A stretch of 64,000 bases of DNA from Elusimicrobiota bacterium. Lineage in GTDB: Bacteria > Elusimicrobiota > Elusimicrobia > UBA1565. The notes below the pieces were generated by a model. The model saw only the letters and a program-made list of their open reading frames with translations, ran no database searches and was not told the origin of the DNA. The translations under genes and the position numbers were made by a program. This document shows positions 26,157 through 37,400 of this stretch, one piece after another; position 1 is the first letter of the stretch, and each line of letters begins with the position of its first letter. The stretch lies in NCBI GenBank assembly GCA_041660925.1, contig JBAZVI010000004.1, positions 62,001 to 126,000 of the forward strand. Reading direction: 5' to 3'.

Positions 26157-27284
26157 GTGCACCTGTCCATCCTCCGCCGTCCCCTGAGCGTCCTCCGCCC
26201 CTTCGCGGCGTTCCTCCTGCTGTCCCTCCTCCCCCTCGCCGCCCGCGCGGGCGGCCCCGGCACCACCTCGGCGAACTTCCTGAAGCTCGGCGTCGGCCCG
26301 CGCGCCGCCGCCATGGGCGAGGCCTTCACCGGCCTCGCCGACGACGTCAACGCCGTCGCCTACAACCCGGCGGGCCTCGGTTCGCTGCGGCGCAACGAGC
26401 TCGCGATGATGCACAACGAGTACCTCGAGGGCATCCACCACGAGTGGGGCGCCTTCGCCATGCCCACCGACCGCCTCGGGACCTTCGGGGCGGCGGTCAG
26501 CCTTTTCTACGTCGAGCCCTTCGCGGCCTACGACGAGAACGACCAGCCGACGGGCAAGGTCGGGGCGCAGGACGCCGCCTACGAGCTGGCGTACGCGAAC
26601 ACCTTCGGCGAGCAGTTCCACGTGGGCGCGGCCGCGAAGCACATCCGCTCGCGCCTCGACAACCACCGCGCGCAGGCCACGGCTTACGACGCCGGCGTGC
26701 TCTACGAATCGCGCTGGCGCGGCCTGCGCCTCGGCGCCTCCCTGCTGAACCTCGGAGGGAGCATGCGCTTCGTGCAGGACGCCGCGCCCCTGCCGCGGCT
26801 GTTCAAGGCCGGCGCCTCCTTCACGCCGCTGCGCACCCTGCGCGAGAAGCACGTCCTCACCCTCGCCGGGGACGTCACCGTGCCCTCCGACAACGACGCG
26901 TACGTCTCGCTCGGCGCGGAGTTCCGCACGCTCTACATCCTCGCCCTCCGGGCCGGCTACAACGGGAGCCGGGACACCGGCCTCGGGCTCTCGCTCGGCG
27001 TCGGCATCCTCGTCAACGACGGCGACGTCGGGCGCATGCCCTCCTTCGACCTCGACTACTCCTTCAGCGACCACGGGGACCTCTCGATGGCCCACCGCGT
27101 CGGGATCACCTTCCGCTTCGGCCAGCCGAAGGTCCCGAGCTGGAGCTACCCGCGCCGGGTCTCCGAGCCCTGGTGGAACCCGGCCCGCCCGCAGGCCCCG
27201 AAGGCCGCGCGGGAGCGGCGCGCGGCGCCCCCGCCGCCCGCGCCCTACGAGGACAACCCCGAGGTCCTCAAGGTGAACCCATGA
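26157..27284 (+). CDS. PorV/PorQ-like outer-membrane beta-barrel protein
   Basis: A 375-residue protein starting at GTG 26157. A signal peptide ends near LAARA, then the PorV/PorQ family opening GTTSANFLKLGVGPRAAAMGEAFTGLADDVNAVAYNPAGL, and repeated amphipathic beta segments ending in a barrel-like strand (HRVGITFRFG). The C-terminal 60 residues are Pro/Ala/Arg-rich. PorV is the outer-membrane shuttle protein of type IX secretion; homologues are common in several phyla with unclear roles. It is coupled by ATGA to a small protein with a sorting-like tail. An AT-rich stretch with two TTGTTAA copies lies just upstream (about 26097-26135). Confidence 0.78.
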   Translation: MHLSILRRPLSVLRPFAAFLLLSLLPLAARAGGPGTTSANFLKLGVGPRAAAMGEAFTGLADDVNAVAYNPAGLGSLRRNELAMMHNEYLEGIHHEWGAFAMPTDRLGTFGAAVSLFYVEPFAAYDENDQPTGKVGAQDAAYELAYANTFGEQFHVGAAAKHIRSRLDNHRAQATAYDAGVLYESRWRGLRLGASLLNLGGSMRFVQDAAPLPRLFKAGASFTPLRTLREKHVLTLAGDVTVPSDNDAYVSLGAEFRTLYILALRAGYNGSRDTGLGLSLGVGILVNDGDVGRMPSFDLDYSFSDHGDLSMAHRVGITFRFGQPKVPSWSYPRRVSEPWWNPARPQAPKAARERRAAPPPPAPYEDNPEVLKVNP

Positions 27285-27814
27285 AACGCCCCCTCGTCCT
27301 CCTCCTCGCCGTCCTCGCCGCCGCCCTCGGCGCGGCCGCCGCGCTCGCCCTCACGACGATGGTCGGCGGCGTCTTCAAGCTCAAGAGCTCGACCATCGTC
27401 CCGGGCGCCGGCACCGCCTCCGGCGGCGCCTATACCCACAGCTACACGATGGGCGCCCTGCAGGCCGTCCCGATGACCGGCGGAGGCCTCACCCTCACGC
27501 CCGGACCGCTGGGCGCGGTGCGCGGCGCGCGCGACACCAACGACGCCGCCCACGCCTTCCCCATCCCCTTCGAGCCCGCGCGCGGGCACGTCGCGCTCAC
27601 CTTCACCCAGCTCAGCGCCGAGGCCGCCATCGACGTCTACACCGTCTCCGGCGAGCGCGTCAAGCGCCTGAAGAAGTTCGACCCGACCGACCAGTACGTC
27701 TGGACCCCCGTCGCCAACGAGCGCGGGGAGCGTCTCGCGAGCGGCGTCTACATCTTCGTCGTCAACTCCCCCGGCCAGAAGCCCCGCCGGGGAAAGATCA
27801 TGGTCATCCGGTGA
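27281..27814 (+). CDS. Small secreted protein with T9SS-like C-terminal domain
   Basis: A 177-residue protein. The signal peptide (MKRPLVLLLAVLAAALGAAAALA) is followed by a short Gly/Thr-rich region. The C-terminal half resembles type A sorting or FlgD-type Ig tails: FPIPFEPARGHVALTF, IDVYTVSGERVKRL, GERLASGVYIFVV and the final KIMVIR. This tail recurs in the 31500-47987 protein. The start overlaps the PorV-like gene and the stop overlaps a GTG of the next frame, so the three genes form one unit. The mature function is unknown. Confidence 0.7.
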   Translation: MKRPLVLLLAVLAAALGAAAALALTTMVGGVFKLKSSTIVPGAGTASGGAYTHSYTMGALQAVPMTGGGLTLTPGPLGAVRGARDTNDAAHAFPIPFEPARGHVALTFTQLSAEAAIDVYTVSGERVKRLKKFDPTDQYVWTPVANERGERLASGVYIFVVNSPGQKPRRGKIMVIR

Positions 27815-27822
27815 GAGGCCCT

Positions 27823-30147
27823 ATGAAAGACTCCATCTCCGTCGCCGCCTTCATCCTCGTGCTGGGCGCCGGCGCCGCGGCCGCGCAGTTCCTCCCGGCG
27901 GCGACCGCCTCGCCGGGCAGCGTGCCCTCCGGCTTCAACTACCAGGGCCGCCTCGAGGAGAGCGGCTACCCGGTGACGGGCGCCAAGTCGATGACCTTCC
28001 GCGTCTACGACGCGCTCACGGGCGGGAACCTGCTCTGGTCGAGCGCCGCGCAGGCCATCAGCGTCCAGCAGGGCCTCTTCAACACCGTCATCTCCGTGTC
28101 CACCACCGCGCTGGCCGGGGGCGGCGACCGCTTCGTCGAGGTGCAGGTCGACGCCACGATCCTCGCCCCGCGCGAGCAGCTCTACGCGGTCCCCTACGCG
28201 CTCATGGCCAAGACCATCGAGGGCACGCTCGACATCTCCCACGGCGGGCTCTCGGTCTCCTCCTCGCCGACGGCCGGGGCGGCGCTCTTCGTCTCCTCCT
28301 TCACCGGAAGCGTCGGCATCGGGACCTCGGCGCCCTCGGGGCTCTTCTCCATCGGCGACGGGACCATGGTCGTGACCCAGAACGGCCGCGTCGGCATCGG
28401 GACGAGCGACCCCCAGAACCACCTCGAGCTCAGCGGCGGCAACTTCAAGCTCAACTCCTCCGGCGGAGGCGCGAGCGCCTCTCCCTCCGACGGCCGCATC
28501 GTCTTCGACAACCAGTACGACAACGCCGGCAGCCCCAGCGCGAACAAGCTCCAGCTCTTCGACAACGGCGCGGCACGCTACGGCCTCGGCGTGAGCAACG
28601 CGCTCGGGACCGGCAGCCTGGACTACTTCTCCTTCGGCGACCACGTCTTCTACGGGAGCCATGTCAACGAAGGGACCCCGGGCGGCGTGCTCCTGCGCCT
28701 CATGTCGACCGGGCACGTCGGCGTCAACACCGCGACCCCCAACCTCCTCGGCCGCGGCGGTACCCAGACGACCCTGACCGTGAGCGCTCCCGCCTTCGCG
28801 AACCTCGAGCTCGCCTCGACGGCGGCGGACGCCAACGGGATCCCCGTGGGGAGCGCGGATTTCGTCTTCGACGCCAACACGGTCAGCGCCGACCGCAAGC
28901 GCCTCGCCGCCGTCGCGGCCTACACGCAGGGAGCCGCCGCCGCCGACCGCGGCGGGCGGCTCAGTCTCTGGACCAAGGTGGACGGGAACATCCTCTCCGA
29001 GCGCATGCGCCTGAGCGCGGCCGGAGACGTGACCATCTACTCGACGAGCACCTCCGTCGGCGCCGGCGCCGTCGGCTCGGCCGTCGCGAGCCCCAGCAAC
29101 GGCCGGCTCCTCTTCGACAACCAGTACGACAACGCCGGCAACGCCAGCGCGAACAAGATCGTCCTCTACGACGACGCGGTGAGCTATAAGATGGGCCTCG
29201 GCGTCAGCGCCGGTTCCTTCGACCTCTTCAGCGGCGGGAAGTTCCGCTTCTTCACCGGCCACGCCAGCGAGGCGACCCCGGGCGCGGAGAGCTTCAGCAT
29301 CCTCTCCGGGCCTCGCATCGGCGTCGGCACGAACTCTCCCGCGACCGGTCTCGAGGTCTACCGGGCGGCGACGAGCACGCAGATCAGCGCCAACAACGAC
29401 AGCTTCTCGGGGACGCGGATGGCGGGCTACAACTACCGCGTCGACACCAGCGACCTCTGGCAGACGCTCGTCGACAACACCGGCGCGCCCACGCCGACCA
29501 ATACCTTCTCCATCCAATATAACGGAGGCAGCGCGACCCGCTACCTCAACGTCACCCCGGCCGGACGCGTCGGGATCGGCGAGCCGAACCCCGGCGCGAC
29601 CCTGCATGTCACCGCGCCCACGTCGACGAGCGGGGACGTGCTCGCGGTCTCGACGGGGACGAGCAAGATGCTCTCCATCACCGGCGCGGGCGACGTCTAT
29701 ACCCAGGGGACCTTCATCAGCAGCCGCACCATCGCGGTACGGGTTTACAACAGCGCCGCGATCCCCACCGCCATCAACACCGTGACCCCGCTGACCTTCA
29801 ACAGCGAGCGCTTCGACCCCGTGGACATGCACAGCACCACGGTGAACACCGGCCGGCTAACAGCCCCCATCCCGGGCGTCTATCACATCACATTGAGCGT
29901 GGAATTCGCCCAATTCGCCGGAGCCTGTTTCAAATGGTTCGCTATCGTCTACAATGGAGCGACTCAAATCGCGCGCAACGAGTTCTACAGCAACGGCAAC
30001 TCCCTCGATTCCACGACTCTCGACGCCCTCTATTACCTGAACGCGGGGGATTACGTTTCGACGGAGGTCCGGCAGACCTGCGGAGCCGTCAACATCGACG
30101 CCGTCGGCAACTACTCCCCGGAGTTCATGATGGTCCGTATGCCCTAG
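27823..30147 (+). CDS. Surface fibre protein with C1q-like C-terminal domain
   Basis: A 774-residue protein. I chose ATG 27823 (MKDSISVAAFIL), preceded by GAGAGG, over an upstream GTG. The signal peptide ends near AAAQF. A compact N-terminal domain (FNYQGRLEESGYPVTGAKSM to LYAVPYALMAK) is of the kind that opens many predicted exported fibre proteins. The middle has repeated GRVGIGTS/HVGVNTATP-type units typical of phage-tail-like and surface fibres, with an internal repeat around FDNQYDNAG. The last 135 residues look like a C1q/TNF jelly-roll: FNSERFDPVDMH, GRLTAPIPGVYHITLSVEF, LYYLNAGDYVSTEV. C1q folds trimerise, so a trimeric adhesin-like fibre is plausible. Element B begins at its stop codon. 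Confidence 0.72.
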   Translation: MKDSISVAAFILVLGAGAAAAQFLPAATASPGSVPSGFNYQGRLEESGYPVTGAKSMTFRVYDALTGGNLLWSSAAQAISVQQGLFNTVISVSTTALAGGGDRFVEVQVDATILAPREQLYAVPYALMAKTIEGTLDISHGGLSVSSSPTAGAALFVSSFTGSVGIGTSAPSGLFSIGDGTMVVTQNGRVGIGTSDPQNHLELSGGNFKLNSSGGGASASPSDGRIVFDNQYDNAGSPSANKLQLFDNGAARYGLGVSNALGTGSLDYFSFGDHVFYGSHVNEGTPGGVLLRLMSTGHVGVNTATPNLLGRGGTQTTLTVSAPAFANLELASTAADANGIPVGSADFVFDANTVSADRKRLAAVAAYTQGAAAADRGGRLSLWTKVDGNILSERMRLSAAGDVTIYSTSTSVGAGAVGSAVASPSNGRLLFDNQYDNAGNASANKIVLYDDAVSYKMGLGVSAGSFDLFSGGKFRFFTGHASEATPGAESFSILSGPRIGVGTNSPATGLEVYRAATSTQISANNDSFSGTRMAGYNYRVDTSDLWQTLVDNTGAPTPTNTFSIQYNGGSATRYLNVTPAGRVGIGEPNPGATLHVTAPTSTSGDVLAVSTGTSKMLSITGAGDVYTQGTFISSRTIAVRVYNSAAIPTAINTVTPLTFNSERFDPVDMHSTTVNTGRLTAPIPGVYHITLSVEFAQFAGACFKWFAIVYNGATQIARNEFYSNGNSLDSTTLDALYYLNAGDYVSTEVRQTCGAVNIDAVGNYSPEFMMVRMP

Positions 30148-30434
30148 GAGTCCGTCCGAGTAATAGCGTGTTCTCCGGTCGCGTGCTGTTGGAGCGAGAC
30201 AAGGAGCGAGGAGCGCGCATAGCTGCGGCTATGTAAGCGACGAGCGACGCCGTCGCAGCCCGATAGCGCGCGACCCGCTCCTCCCATGACTTCTGAGGAA
30301 GAGCGGGAGGCCCCATCCCGGCCGTGCGCCGCGTTGCTCCTCGCTCACATAGCGAAGCTATGCTCGCTCGTCGCGCCTTGCGCACGGCTCAGGCTGATGC
30401 CTCCGGGGAATACGCTATTACTCGGACGGACTCC
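30147..30434. mobile_element. MITE-like inverted-repeat element, copy B
   Basis: A 288 bp copy of the element at 18548-18838, inverted relative to it, with the same terminal inverted repeats. Its first base is the last base of the preceding TAG stop. TA flanks both ends, which could be a TA target duplication as used by IS630/mariner-type elements. No coding capacity. Confidence 0.8.
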
Positions 30435-30457
30435 TAGAGCCCCTCCAGCGAAAACCG

Positions 30458-30547
30458 GTGCCTGTCACTCTCCTAATGGAACTAAACGCCCCCTTTGCGC
30501 GTAATCCAGTCATTGGGAGAAAGCGCCATTAGGAGAGTGACAGGCAC
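30458..30547. repeat. Short palindromic element, same ends as the transposase unit
   Basis: A 90 bp unit with perfect 22-base inverted ends (30458-30479 and 30526-30547) and a short unpaired middle. Its ends share GTGCCTGTCACT and CTAATGGAACTAA with the transposase unit at 53331-54242. It looks like a REP/BIME-type non-autonomous copy. Confidence 0.8.
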
Positions 30548-30576
30548 TCAACCGAAAGTCAGCGCGGCAGCGTCCG

Positions 30577-31497
30577 CTAAAAGCGGGCGCCGACCGAGAT
30601 GCGCTGCACGTTGCCGAGCTCGCCGAAGGGCGTGAAGGTGTAGTCGGCGCGATAGTTGCGGATCTTGAGCCCGAACCCGCCGCCGATCCCTCCCAGAGGA
30701 GAACCGCCGCCGATCGCGGTCCGTGCCGCCTGACTGGCGTAGCCGGCACGCAGGGCGAAGCCCTGGATGAGCGCGTACTCGGTGCCCACCCCGACGCTCG
30801 TTCCTCCGTCGTTGGGCTCCTGCCGCACGTCCAGCGCGATGTTGAGGGCCCCGGCGACCCGATAGGCCGCTCCCACCGAGACGGAGAGCGGCAGCGGGTC
30901 GCGCTGGTCGAGGAACTTCATCCCCTGGCCCACGTTCAGCACCGAGACGCCCAGCGACATCGGCAGGGCGTCTAGCTTATGCACCGCCCCGAAGTCGGCC
31001 GCGAAGGTCGAGGCCTTGTCCGAGCCGATGGCGCTCTCGAGGTACTTCACGTTCATGCCGAAGCCCGTGTCGCCGTGGGCGGTGAACCCCTTGAACATCC
31101 GGCCGAAGCCGAGAGTGAGCGCGGTGTCCGAGGCCGAGAACGCGCTCGTGACCCGCCGGTTCTCGTCGCGGCCCTCGAAGCCGCCGCTGCCCAGGCGCGC
31201 GGCGCTCAGCCCCAGCGTCCCGGCCTTGAAGGGCTGGGCGAAGCCGAAGAAGTCGAAGGTCGTGTCCATGAGCCACTGCGTGTGAGTGAACCCGACCTCC
31301 TGCTTTCCCAGGTTCGAGAGCCCGCCCGGGTTGTAGTAGAGCGCGTTGACGTCGTCGGCCAGGGCCGTGTAGGCCCCGCCCATGGCTTCAGGACGCGCCC
31401 CGGTCCCGATCTTGAGGAACGCGGCGCCGGAGTTCAGCGCGGCCGAGGTCGGCGCGGCCAGCAGCAGGGTCGACAGGAGGAGCTTGTAGAGTTTCAT
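30577..31497 (-). CDS. PorV/PorQ-like outer-membrane protein
   Basis: A 306-residue protein. A signal peptide (MKLYKLLLSTLLLAAPTSA) is followed by the family opening GAAFLKIGTGARPEAMGGAYTALADDVNALYYNPGGL and beta-rich repeats ending NVQRISVGARF, a barrel-type terminus. It is a shorter paralogue of the 26157 protein and keeps the core without the Pro-rich tail. It starts 2 bases after the stop of the giant Kelch/TIG gene, which carries a sorting-like C-terminal tail. In type IX secretion PorV collects such tailed cargo, so the arrangement suggests cargo plus outer-membrane partner. That link is inference. Confidence 0.8.
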   Translation of the reverse strand: MKLYKLLLSTLLLAAPTSAALNSGAAFLKIGTGARPEAMGGAYTALADDVNALYYNPGGLSNLGKQEVGFTHTQWLMDTTFDFFGFAQPFKAGTLGLSAARLGSGGFEGRDENRRVTSAFSASDTALTLGFGRMFKGFTAHGDTGFGMNVKYLESAIGSDKASTFAADFGAVHKLDALPMSLGVSVLNVGQGMKFLDQRDPLPLSVSVGAAYRVAGALNIALDVRQEPNDGGTSVGVGTEYALIQGFALRAGYASQAARTAIGGGSPLGGIGGGFGLKIRNYRADYTFTPFGELGNVQRISVGARF

Positions 31498-31499
31498 GG

Positions 31500-34400
31500 C
31501 TACCTCACCACCCCGAGCTTGCCGGTCTTGCGCAAGCTCCCCTGTCCCGCCTTCTTCGCCTCGACGGCGTAGAAGTACACCCCGCTCGGGATGCGGCCTT
31601 CCCAGACGTATTCGAACGCGTATTCCGGCCCGGCGCCGTCGTCGACGACGCCCGGCGGCCCCGTCATCTCATGCTCGTGCACGAGCGCGCCCGAGACGTC
31701 GTAGACCCGGATGGCGAGCGTATCGGCCGGCCCGACCTCCACGTGGAAGGTCGGCTTGGCGCCCGCGCGGGCCGGGTTCGGGAAGACGTAGACCTCGCGC
31801 AGGGCGAAGCTCTCGCTCGCGGCCGAGACCCTCGGAGCGGCGGCCATGGGCTGATAGAGGGAGAAGTGCGTGGTCCGTGCGCGCACGGTCCGGCGCGCCT
31901 TGTCCACCTCGCTCAGAAGCGCGACCCATGCCTTCGCCGTCGGGTCCCAGTAATGGACGGCCACGCCGTCCTCGCTCTGTCCCGCCGCCAGGTCCTTGGG
32001 CGAGTACGGGAGCTCGATGATGACCGGCGCCTTGAACTCGGTCCCCTCGGGGCCGAACTCGATGGCCGGACCGGCCGGGGCGATGCCCTCGCGCGCCTGC
32101 GCGCTCGCGCGGACCCCGTTCTGGGAGCCCGACGCCGCGGCCTTGGCGATGGTGAGTTCCTTCTCCTCGTCGAGGGCGTTGGCCGGGAGCTCGACGGCGG
32201 CGCGCGCGGGCGTCTCGATGCGGCCGCCTTCGGCGGCCGGGAGGGCCAGGCGCGCCTCGTAATGCCAGTCCGGCCGGACGGGCTCGGCCGTTTCCGGCGA
32301 CAGCCGCAGAGCGGCCCCGCCGACCGGAGCCCCGAGCGTGAAGAGGACCTCGTTGCTGCGGACCGTCCCGCCCGAAGGCGTCCGTTCGACGACGACCGTA
32401 TAGGTCCCCACCGCCAACGCGCTCGGCACAACGCCGCGGATGGCCGTGTCGTTCCAGAGACTCAGCGCGGCCGGCGTCCCGCCGAAGAGTACCCGGCTGG
32501 CCGAGCCGGCGTAGGGGCCGAAGCCCGCGCCGGCGAGCGTGAACGCGGTCCCGCCCTGGCCGCCGTCCGGGGTCATCGTGTCGATGCGCGGGACGAGGAC
32601 CTCGAAGGCGTGCGGCGTCGAGGCCGAATAGCCGCCGCCCGCGACGAGCCGCTCGACGAGCAGCGTCGCCGCCCCGGCCGACGCCGCGCCGGGAACGGTG
32701 CCGGTGATGGTCGTGTCGTTCCACACCGAGAGCGGCGCGGCGACGCCGCCGATCGTGACCCGGGTGTTCGCGCCCGCGTAGGGCCCGAAGCCCGCACCCT
32801 TGATGCTGAAGGGCGCGCCGATGGGAGCCGAGGACGGCGTCAGCGAGGCGACGACCGGCGCGAGGATCTCGAAGTAGAAAGTATCGCTCGTCGCGAGCGT
32901 CGCTCCCGTCACCCGCTCGATGACGAGCGGCTGGGTCCCGGTGCTCGCCGCCGGCAGCGTCCCGGTGATGGTCGTGTCGTTCCAGAGCGAGAGCGGCGCG
33001 AGCAGTCCGCCCACGCGGACCCGGGTGTTGGCTCCCGCGTAGAGGCCGAAGCCCGCTCCTTTGATGGTGAACGGCGCTCCGATGGGGGCCGAGGACGGCG
33101 TGACGGACGCGATTCCCGGAACGAGCACGGTGAACGCCGCGCTCGCGCTGCGCACGACGTCCGCGCCCTGCTGGCGCTCGACGACGACCTCCCAGGTCCC
33201 CGCGGAGAGGCCCGGTACGGTGCCGGCGATGGTCGTGTCGTTCCAGAGCGAGAGCGCGGCGACGGTTTCGCCGAACTTCACGCGCGTGTTCGCGCCGTTA
33301 TAGGTCCCGAAGTCCGTCCCGGTGAGGGTGAAGGGCACGCCGATGGGACCGCTCGAGGGTGTGAGGGCGGCGATGCTCGGCCCGGTGACATGGAAAGAGG
33401 CCCCAGAGCTCTCGGAAGAGCCGCCGTCGGCGGTGACCCGGCGCACGACGAGCGCGTACGTGCCGGCGGTCAGGACGCCCGGGACGGTGCCGGTGATAGT
33501 CGTGTCGTTCCAGACCGAGAGCGGCGCGGTGGCGCCGCCCATCAGGACGACGGTGTTCGCCCCGTTGTAGGGCCCGAAAGCGCTCCCCGTCAGGGTGAAG
33601 GCGACGCCGATGGGGCCCGAGGAGGGCGTAACGGATGCGACGGCCGGCTGGAGGACCGTGAAAGTCCCGGCCGAGGTCGAGCTCGTCGACGTCCCCTGCC
33701 GCCGTTCGACGACGACGTCGTAGCTGCCGACCGCGAGACCGGGGACCGTCCCCATGATGGCCGCATCGTTCCAGAGCGAGAGCGGCGCGGAGACCGTTCC
33801 GAAGAGGACGCGCGTGTTGGCGCCGTCGTAGGGGCCGAAGTCCGCGCCGGCGATGGTGAACGGCGTCCCGATGGGCGCCGAGGAGGGCGAGAGTGAGGCG
33901 ACGCTCAGCCCCTCGACCGCGAAGAAGGCCGAGGCGCTCTCGCTGACGCCGCCGTCCGCGGTGACGCGCCGGACGACGACGGGGTGGAGACCGGGCGCGA
34001 GCGCTCCCGGGACCGTGCCGCTGATGAGGGCGTCGTTCCAGACCGAGAGCGCGGCCGTGGCCCCGCCCATGAGCACGAGCGTGTTCGCGCCATTGTATGG
34101 ACCGAAGCCCGTGCCGGTCAGGGAGAAGCCGACGCCGATGGGGCCGCTGGAGGGCGTGACGCTTGCGATGACGGGGACGACGATCTCGAAGGCGAGTGGA
34201 GCGCTCTCGACGAAGCCGCCGTCGGCGGTCCGGCGGACCACCGTGACGGCCGCCGCGCCCGGAGCGACGCCCGGCACGGTGCCGGTGATGGTCGTGTCGT
34301 TCCACACCGAGAGCGGCGCCGTGGTCCCATTGAAGAGCACCACGGTGTTCGCTCCATTATAGGGCCCGAACGCCGTCCCGGCGAGCGTGAACGGCGTGCC

Positions 34401-37400
34401 GATGGGCGCCGAAGACGGGGTCATGGCGGCGGCGGCCGGAGCGAGGACGATGAAGTTCCCCGCGTTCGTCGCGCTCATGCTGGAGGCGTGCTGACGCTCC
34501 ACGGCCACCGCATAGGTCCCGGGCGGGAGGCCCGGCACGGTGCCGGAGATGGTCGTGTCGTTCCAGACCGACACCGGCGCCGAGAGTGAGCCGAACTTCA
34601 CGCGGGTGTTCGCTCCGGCGTAGGCGCCGAAGCCCGAGCCGCTGAGGGTGAAGGGGATGCCGATGGGACCGGAAGACGGGGTGAGGGAGACGAAATTCGG
34701 CACGGTGAAGTCGGACTCCGCCTCAGACGCGTTCCCCACCCGGTCCTGCGCGCTCACCCGCACTCTATGGAGGCCTCCAGGCAGCGCGGTCGCCGGCACA
34801 TAGCTCAAAAGCGTCTTCCCCGCGAGCAGCACGCTGCTCAGCACCGCGTCCTTGTTCTGCCCGTCGGGAGAGAATCCGCCGGCCATCCACAGACGGCCGC
34901 CGTACTCCACCGCGGACATATAGGCGTTTCTTTCGGGAAGCTGCGTCTCGCTCCGCCACGGGCCCATGCTTCCGTCCTCGCCCAGCGCGGAGGACCAGAC
35001 GTCCTGGATCTCGGAGCCCGTCGCATACGTCTCCCCGCCCATGGAGTAGAGGCGGTCGCCGGAGACGAACACCTCATGTCCGGCCACGGCGGCCGGGAGA
35101 TTCCGATCGGCCAGTTGCTCCCATGCGGACAGCGTGCCGTCGCTTTGCACGTGCGCGCGGTACGTCGAATCCGTGCGGTTCGCGCCGCACCCGTTCAGAT
35201 TCCCGCCGGTGATGTAGAGCCAATCCCGGCGCGCCGCCGTTCCAGGGAGGTTCAGCCCCTGCGGCAACGAGGCGGTCGCGGCCCAAGGCGCGGAACTATT
35301 CCCGTCGACGGGATGACACAGTCCCGCGGGACAGGCTTTCGCGTAGAACACCTGCGAGCTGAGGATGCAGCCGGGGCGTTCTCCTCCGACGAAATAGAGG
35401 TGCTCGCCTACCGCGACCAGCCCGTTGTAGCCCACTCCGTCCGCATAAGGCAGCTGTCCCGCGGGCTGCCAGGCGCTCACGCTCCCATCACCCTGGATGT
35501 CCGCGTAATAGGCCGTGGACATGATCCCGCTCGCCGCGTGACCGCCGGCCACGTAGATCCGGTTGCCGAGCAAAGCCACGGCGGGCAGGGAGACCCCTTC
35601 CGGCAGCGGCGTCGTCTCCGTCCACGCCCCGATCCGTCCGTCCGCGCCCATCTGCGCATGGCGCACGGACGCGATCATCGGGACCGGGTCGCTGACGCCG
35701 CCGAGGACGTAGATGCGGTCCATGTAGCGGACGCTCGCGACCCCTCTCATGGCTTCCGGCATCGTCCCGGCGGAGTCCCATGCGCCCAAGCCCGACGGCA
35801 TCTGCAACGCCGCGGGGACCTGTACGTCGTCCAACAGCATGCGGATCGTATCCGTGGCCACGCCGGAGCCGGAATCGACGACCTCCGCATGTATCTCCGG
35901 CAAGGCCGTCGTCACATACGCCCCGGCCGCGGGCGAGGTGATCGTGATTTGCGGGCCCTGCGCATCCGCGATGAACGAGGCGTTGTGCGGAGGTTCCACG
36001 TTGCCGGCGAGGTCCGCGCTCAGGTACCGGACCGAGTGTTCTCCCGCAGGCAGGGTGAACGGCGTCATGTAGGAGAGATACTCCCCGCCGTCGATGCTGT
36101 ACGAGCTGTACGCGACGCCCACGCCCGCAAGATCGCCCGCGGTGCGCGAGTCGTCTTCCACGCTGAAGGAGATCGGCGTCGCGGCGTTCACATAATTCAC
36201 GCCGCCCGCGAGTCCCCCCGCGCCGAGGACGATGCTCGTGCGCGGAGCCAGGACGTCCGGCAGGGCGTGCACGAAGCCGAAGAGGCCGTAGGCCGAAGTG
36301 AAGGAGGAGAGCCACACCGTATAGGTCCGCGAGGACTCCTGCACGCTCTGGGGCTCCACGGGCACGAGACCGCTTCCGGCGATGAACTGGTAGACCGCGG
36401 CGTCCGCCGGGCTCATCCCCAGCGCCGCCAGCGCCGCGGGCGAATACGCGAACTTCATGCGCGCCGCGGGATCGAGCCGCTCGCCGGGCGGACCCGGCTC
36501 GTAGATCCCGCCGAGTCGGGTCAATCCCTGCGCCGTCGCGGCGGCGAGAAACTCGCTCCCCGCCCCCCCGTCGAGCGCGAGCTCGGACATCGTCACGGGC
36601 CAGTCGGCCTGCAGCATGCCGTCCGGGCGTCCGTCGACGAGCGTCTCGCTGCGGACGACCGTCACCGTGTTGCTGTACTTGTCCGTCCGTGAGAAGCGCG
36701 TCACCTTCCCGATGACATAGACCGACGGAGCGTCGATGCCTTCGAGGGTGAGGAAGTGCTCCGTCCCGGCGCCGGTCGGCGCGGGAGCGGTCGTTAGCGT
36801 CCCGGACGGGAAATCCGCACGGAAGGGATAGGTGGCCCACCGGATCTCGTAGCTCTCGACGTACGGCGGCTCCAGCCACTGCAGCGTGACGGTGTTCGTC
36901 GAGGCGTCCGCGACGGTGAGTAGGGTGTGGTAGAAGTGCGTCTCCGACTCCGCGGCGTTCCCCGCTCGGTCCCAGGCGCGGGCCAGGAGATGGTGGCTCC
37001 CCACGGGGAAGCCCTTCGGGATGCTCCAGGTCCACATCGCGTTTCCTTCGGAATACTGCACCCGGTCCGACAGGTCCGTCCCGTCCAGGAACACTTGCAC
37101 CTGCGGCGCCTGGACGCCGCTGCCCGCGACGCCCGCGAGGACCTCGGGATCGCTGAACGTCGCCTGCACGAGGTCGTGGCGCACCAGCATGTCGCCGTCC
37201 TCGATGGACCAGGCGATGGTCGGCGCCTGCCCGTCCACGACGATGGGCGAGCTCTTTACGACTTCCGCGTTGCCGAGCCGGTCCACGCTGAAGAAGCTCA
37301 GCGTATGCGTGCCCGCGGCGAGCGTGAACGACGAGGTGAAAGCGAGGTACTCTCCAGCATCCACCGTATACGAGGTGTACGCCACGCCCACGCCGGCGAG

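Noticed and set aside
26123..27280. Frame extending upstream of the 27281 gene
   Set aside because: Out of frame with the PorV-like gene and Arg/Pro-rich; the true start is the ATGA overlap at 27281.
31671..33896. Long plus-strand frames across the giant gene
   Set aside because: Antisense shadows of repeated TIG and Kelch domains; their repetitive products follow from the repeats on the other strand.
32318..34698. Regularly spaced repeats considered as a CRISPR array
   Set aside because: The period is about 264 bases, in frame and coding for TIG domains. No short repeat-spacer array or cas gene was seen.
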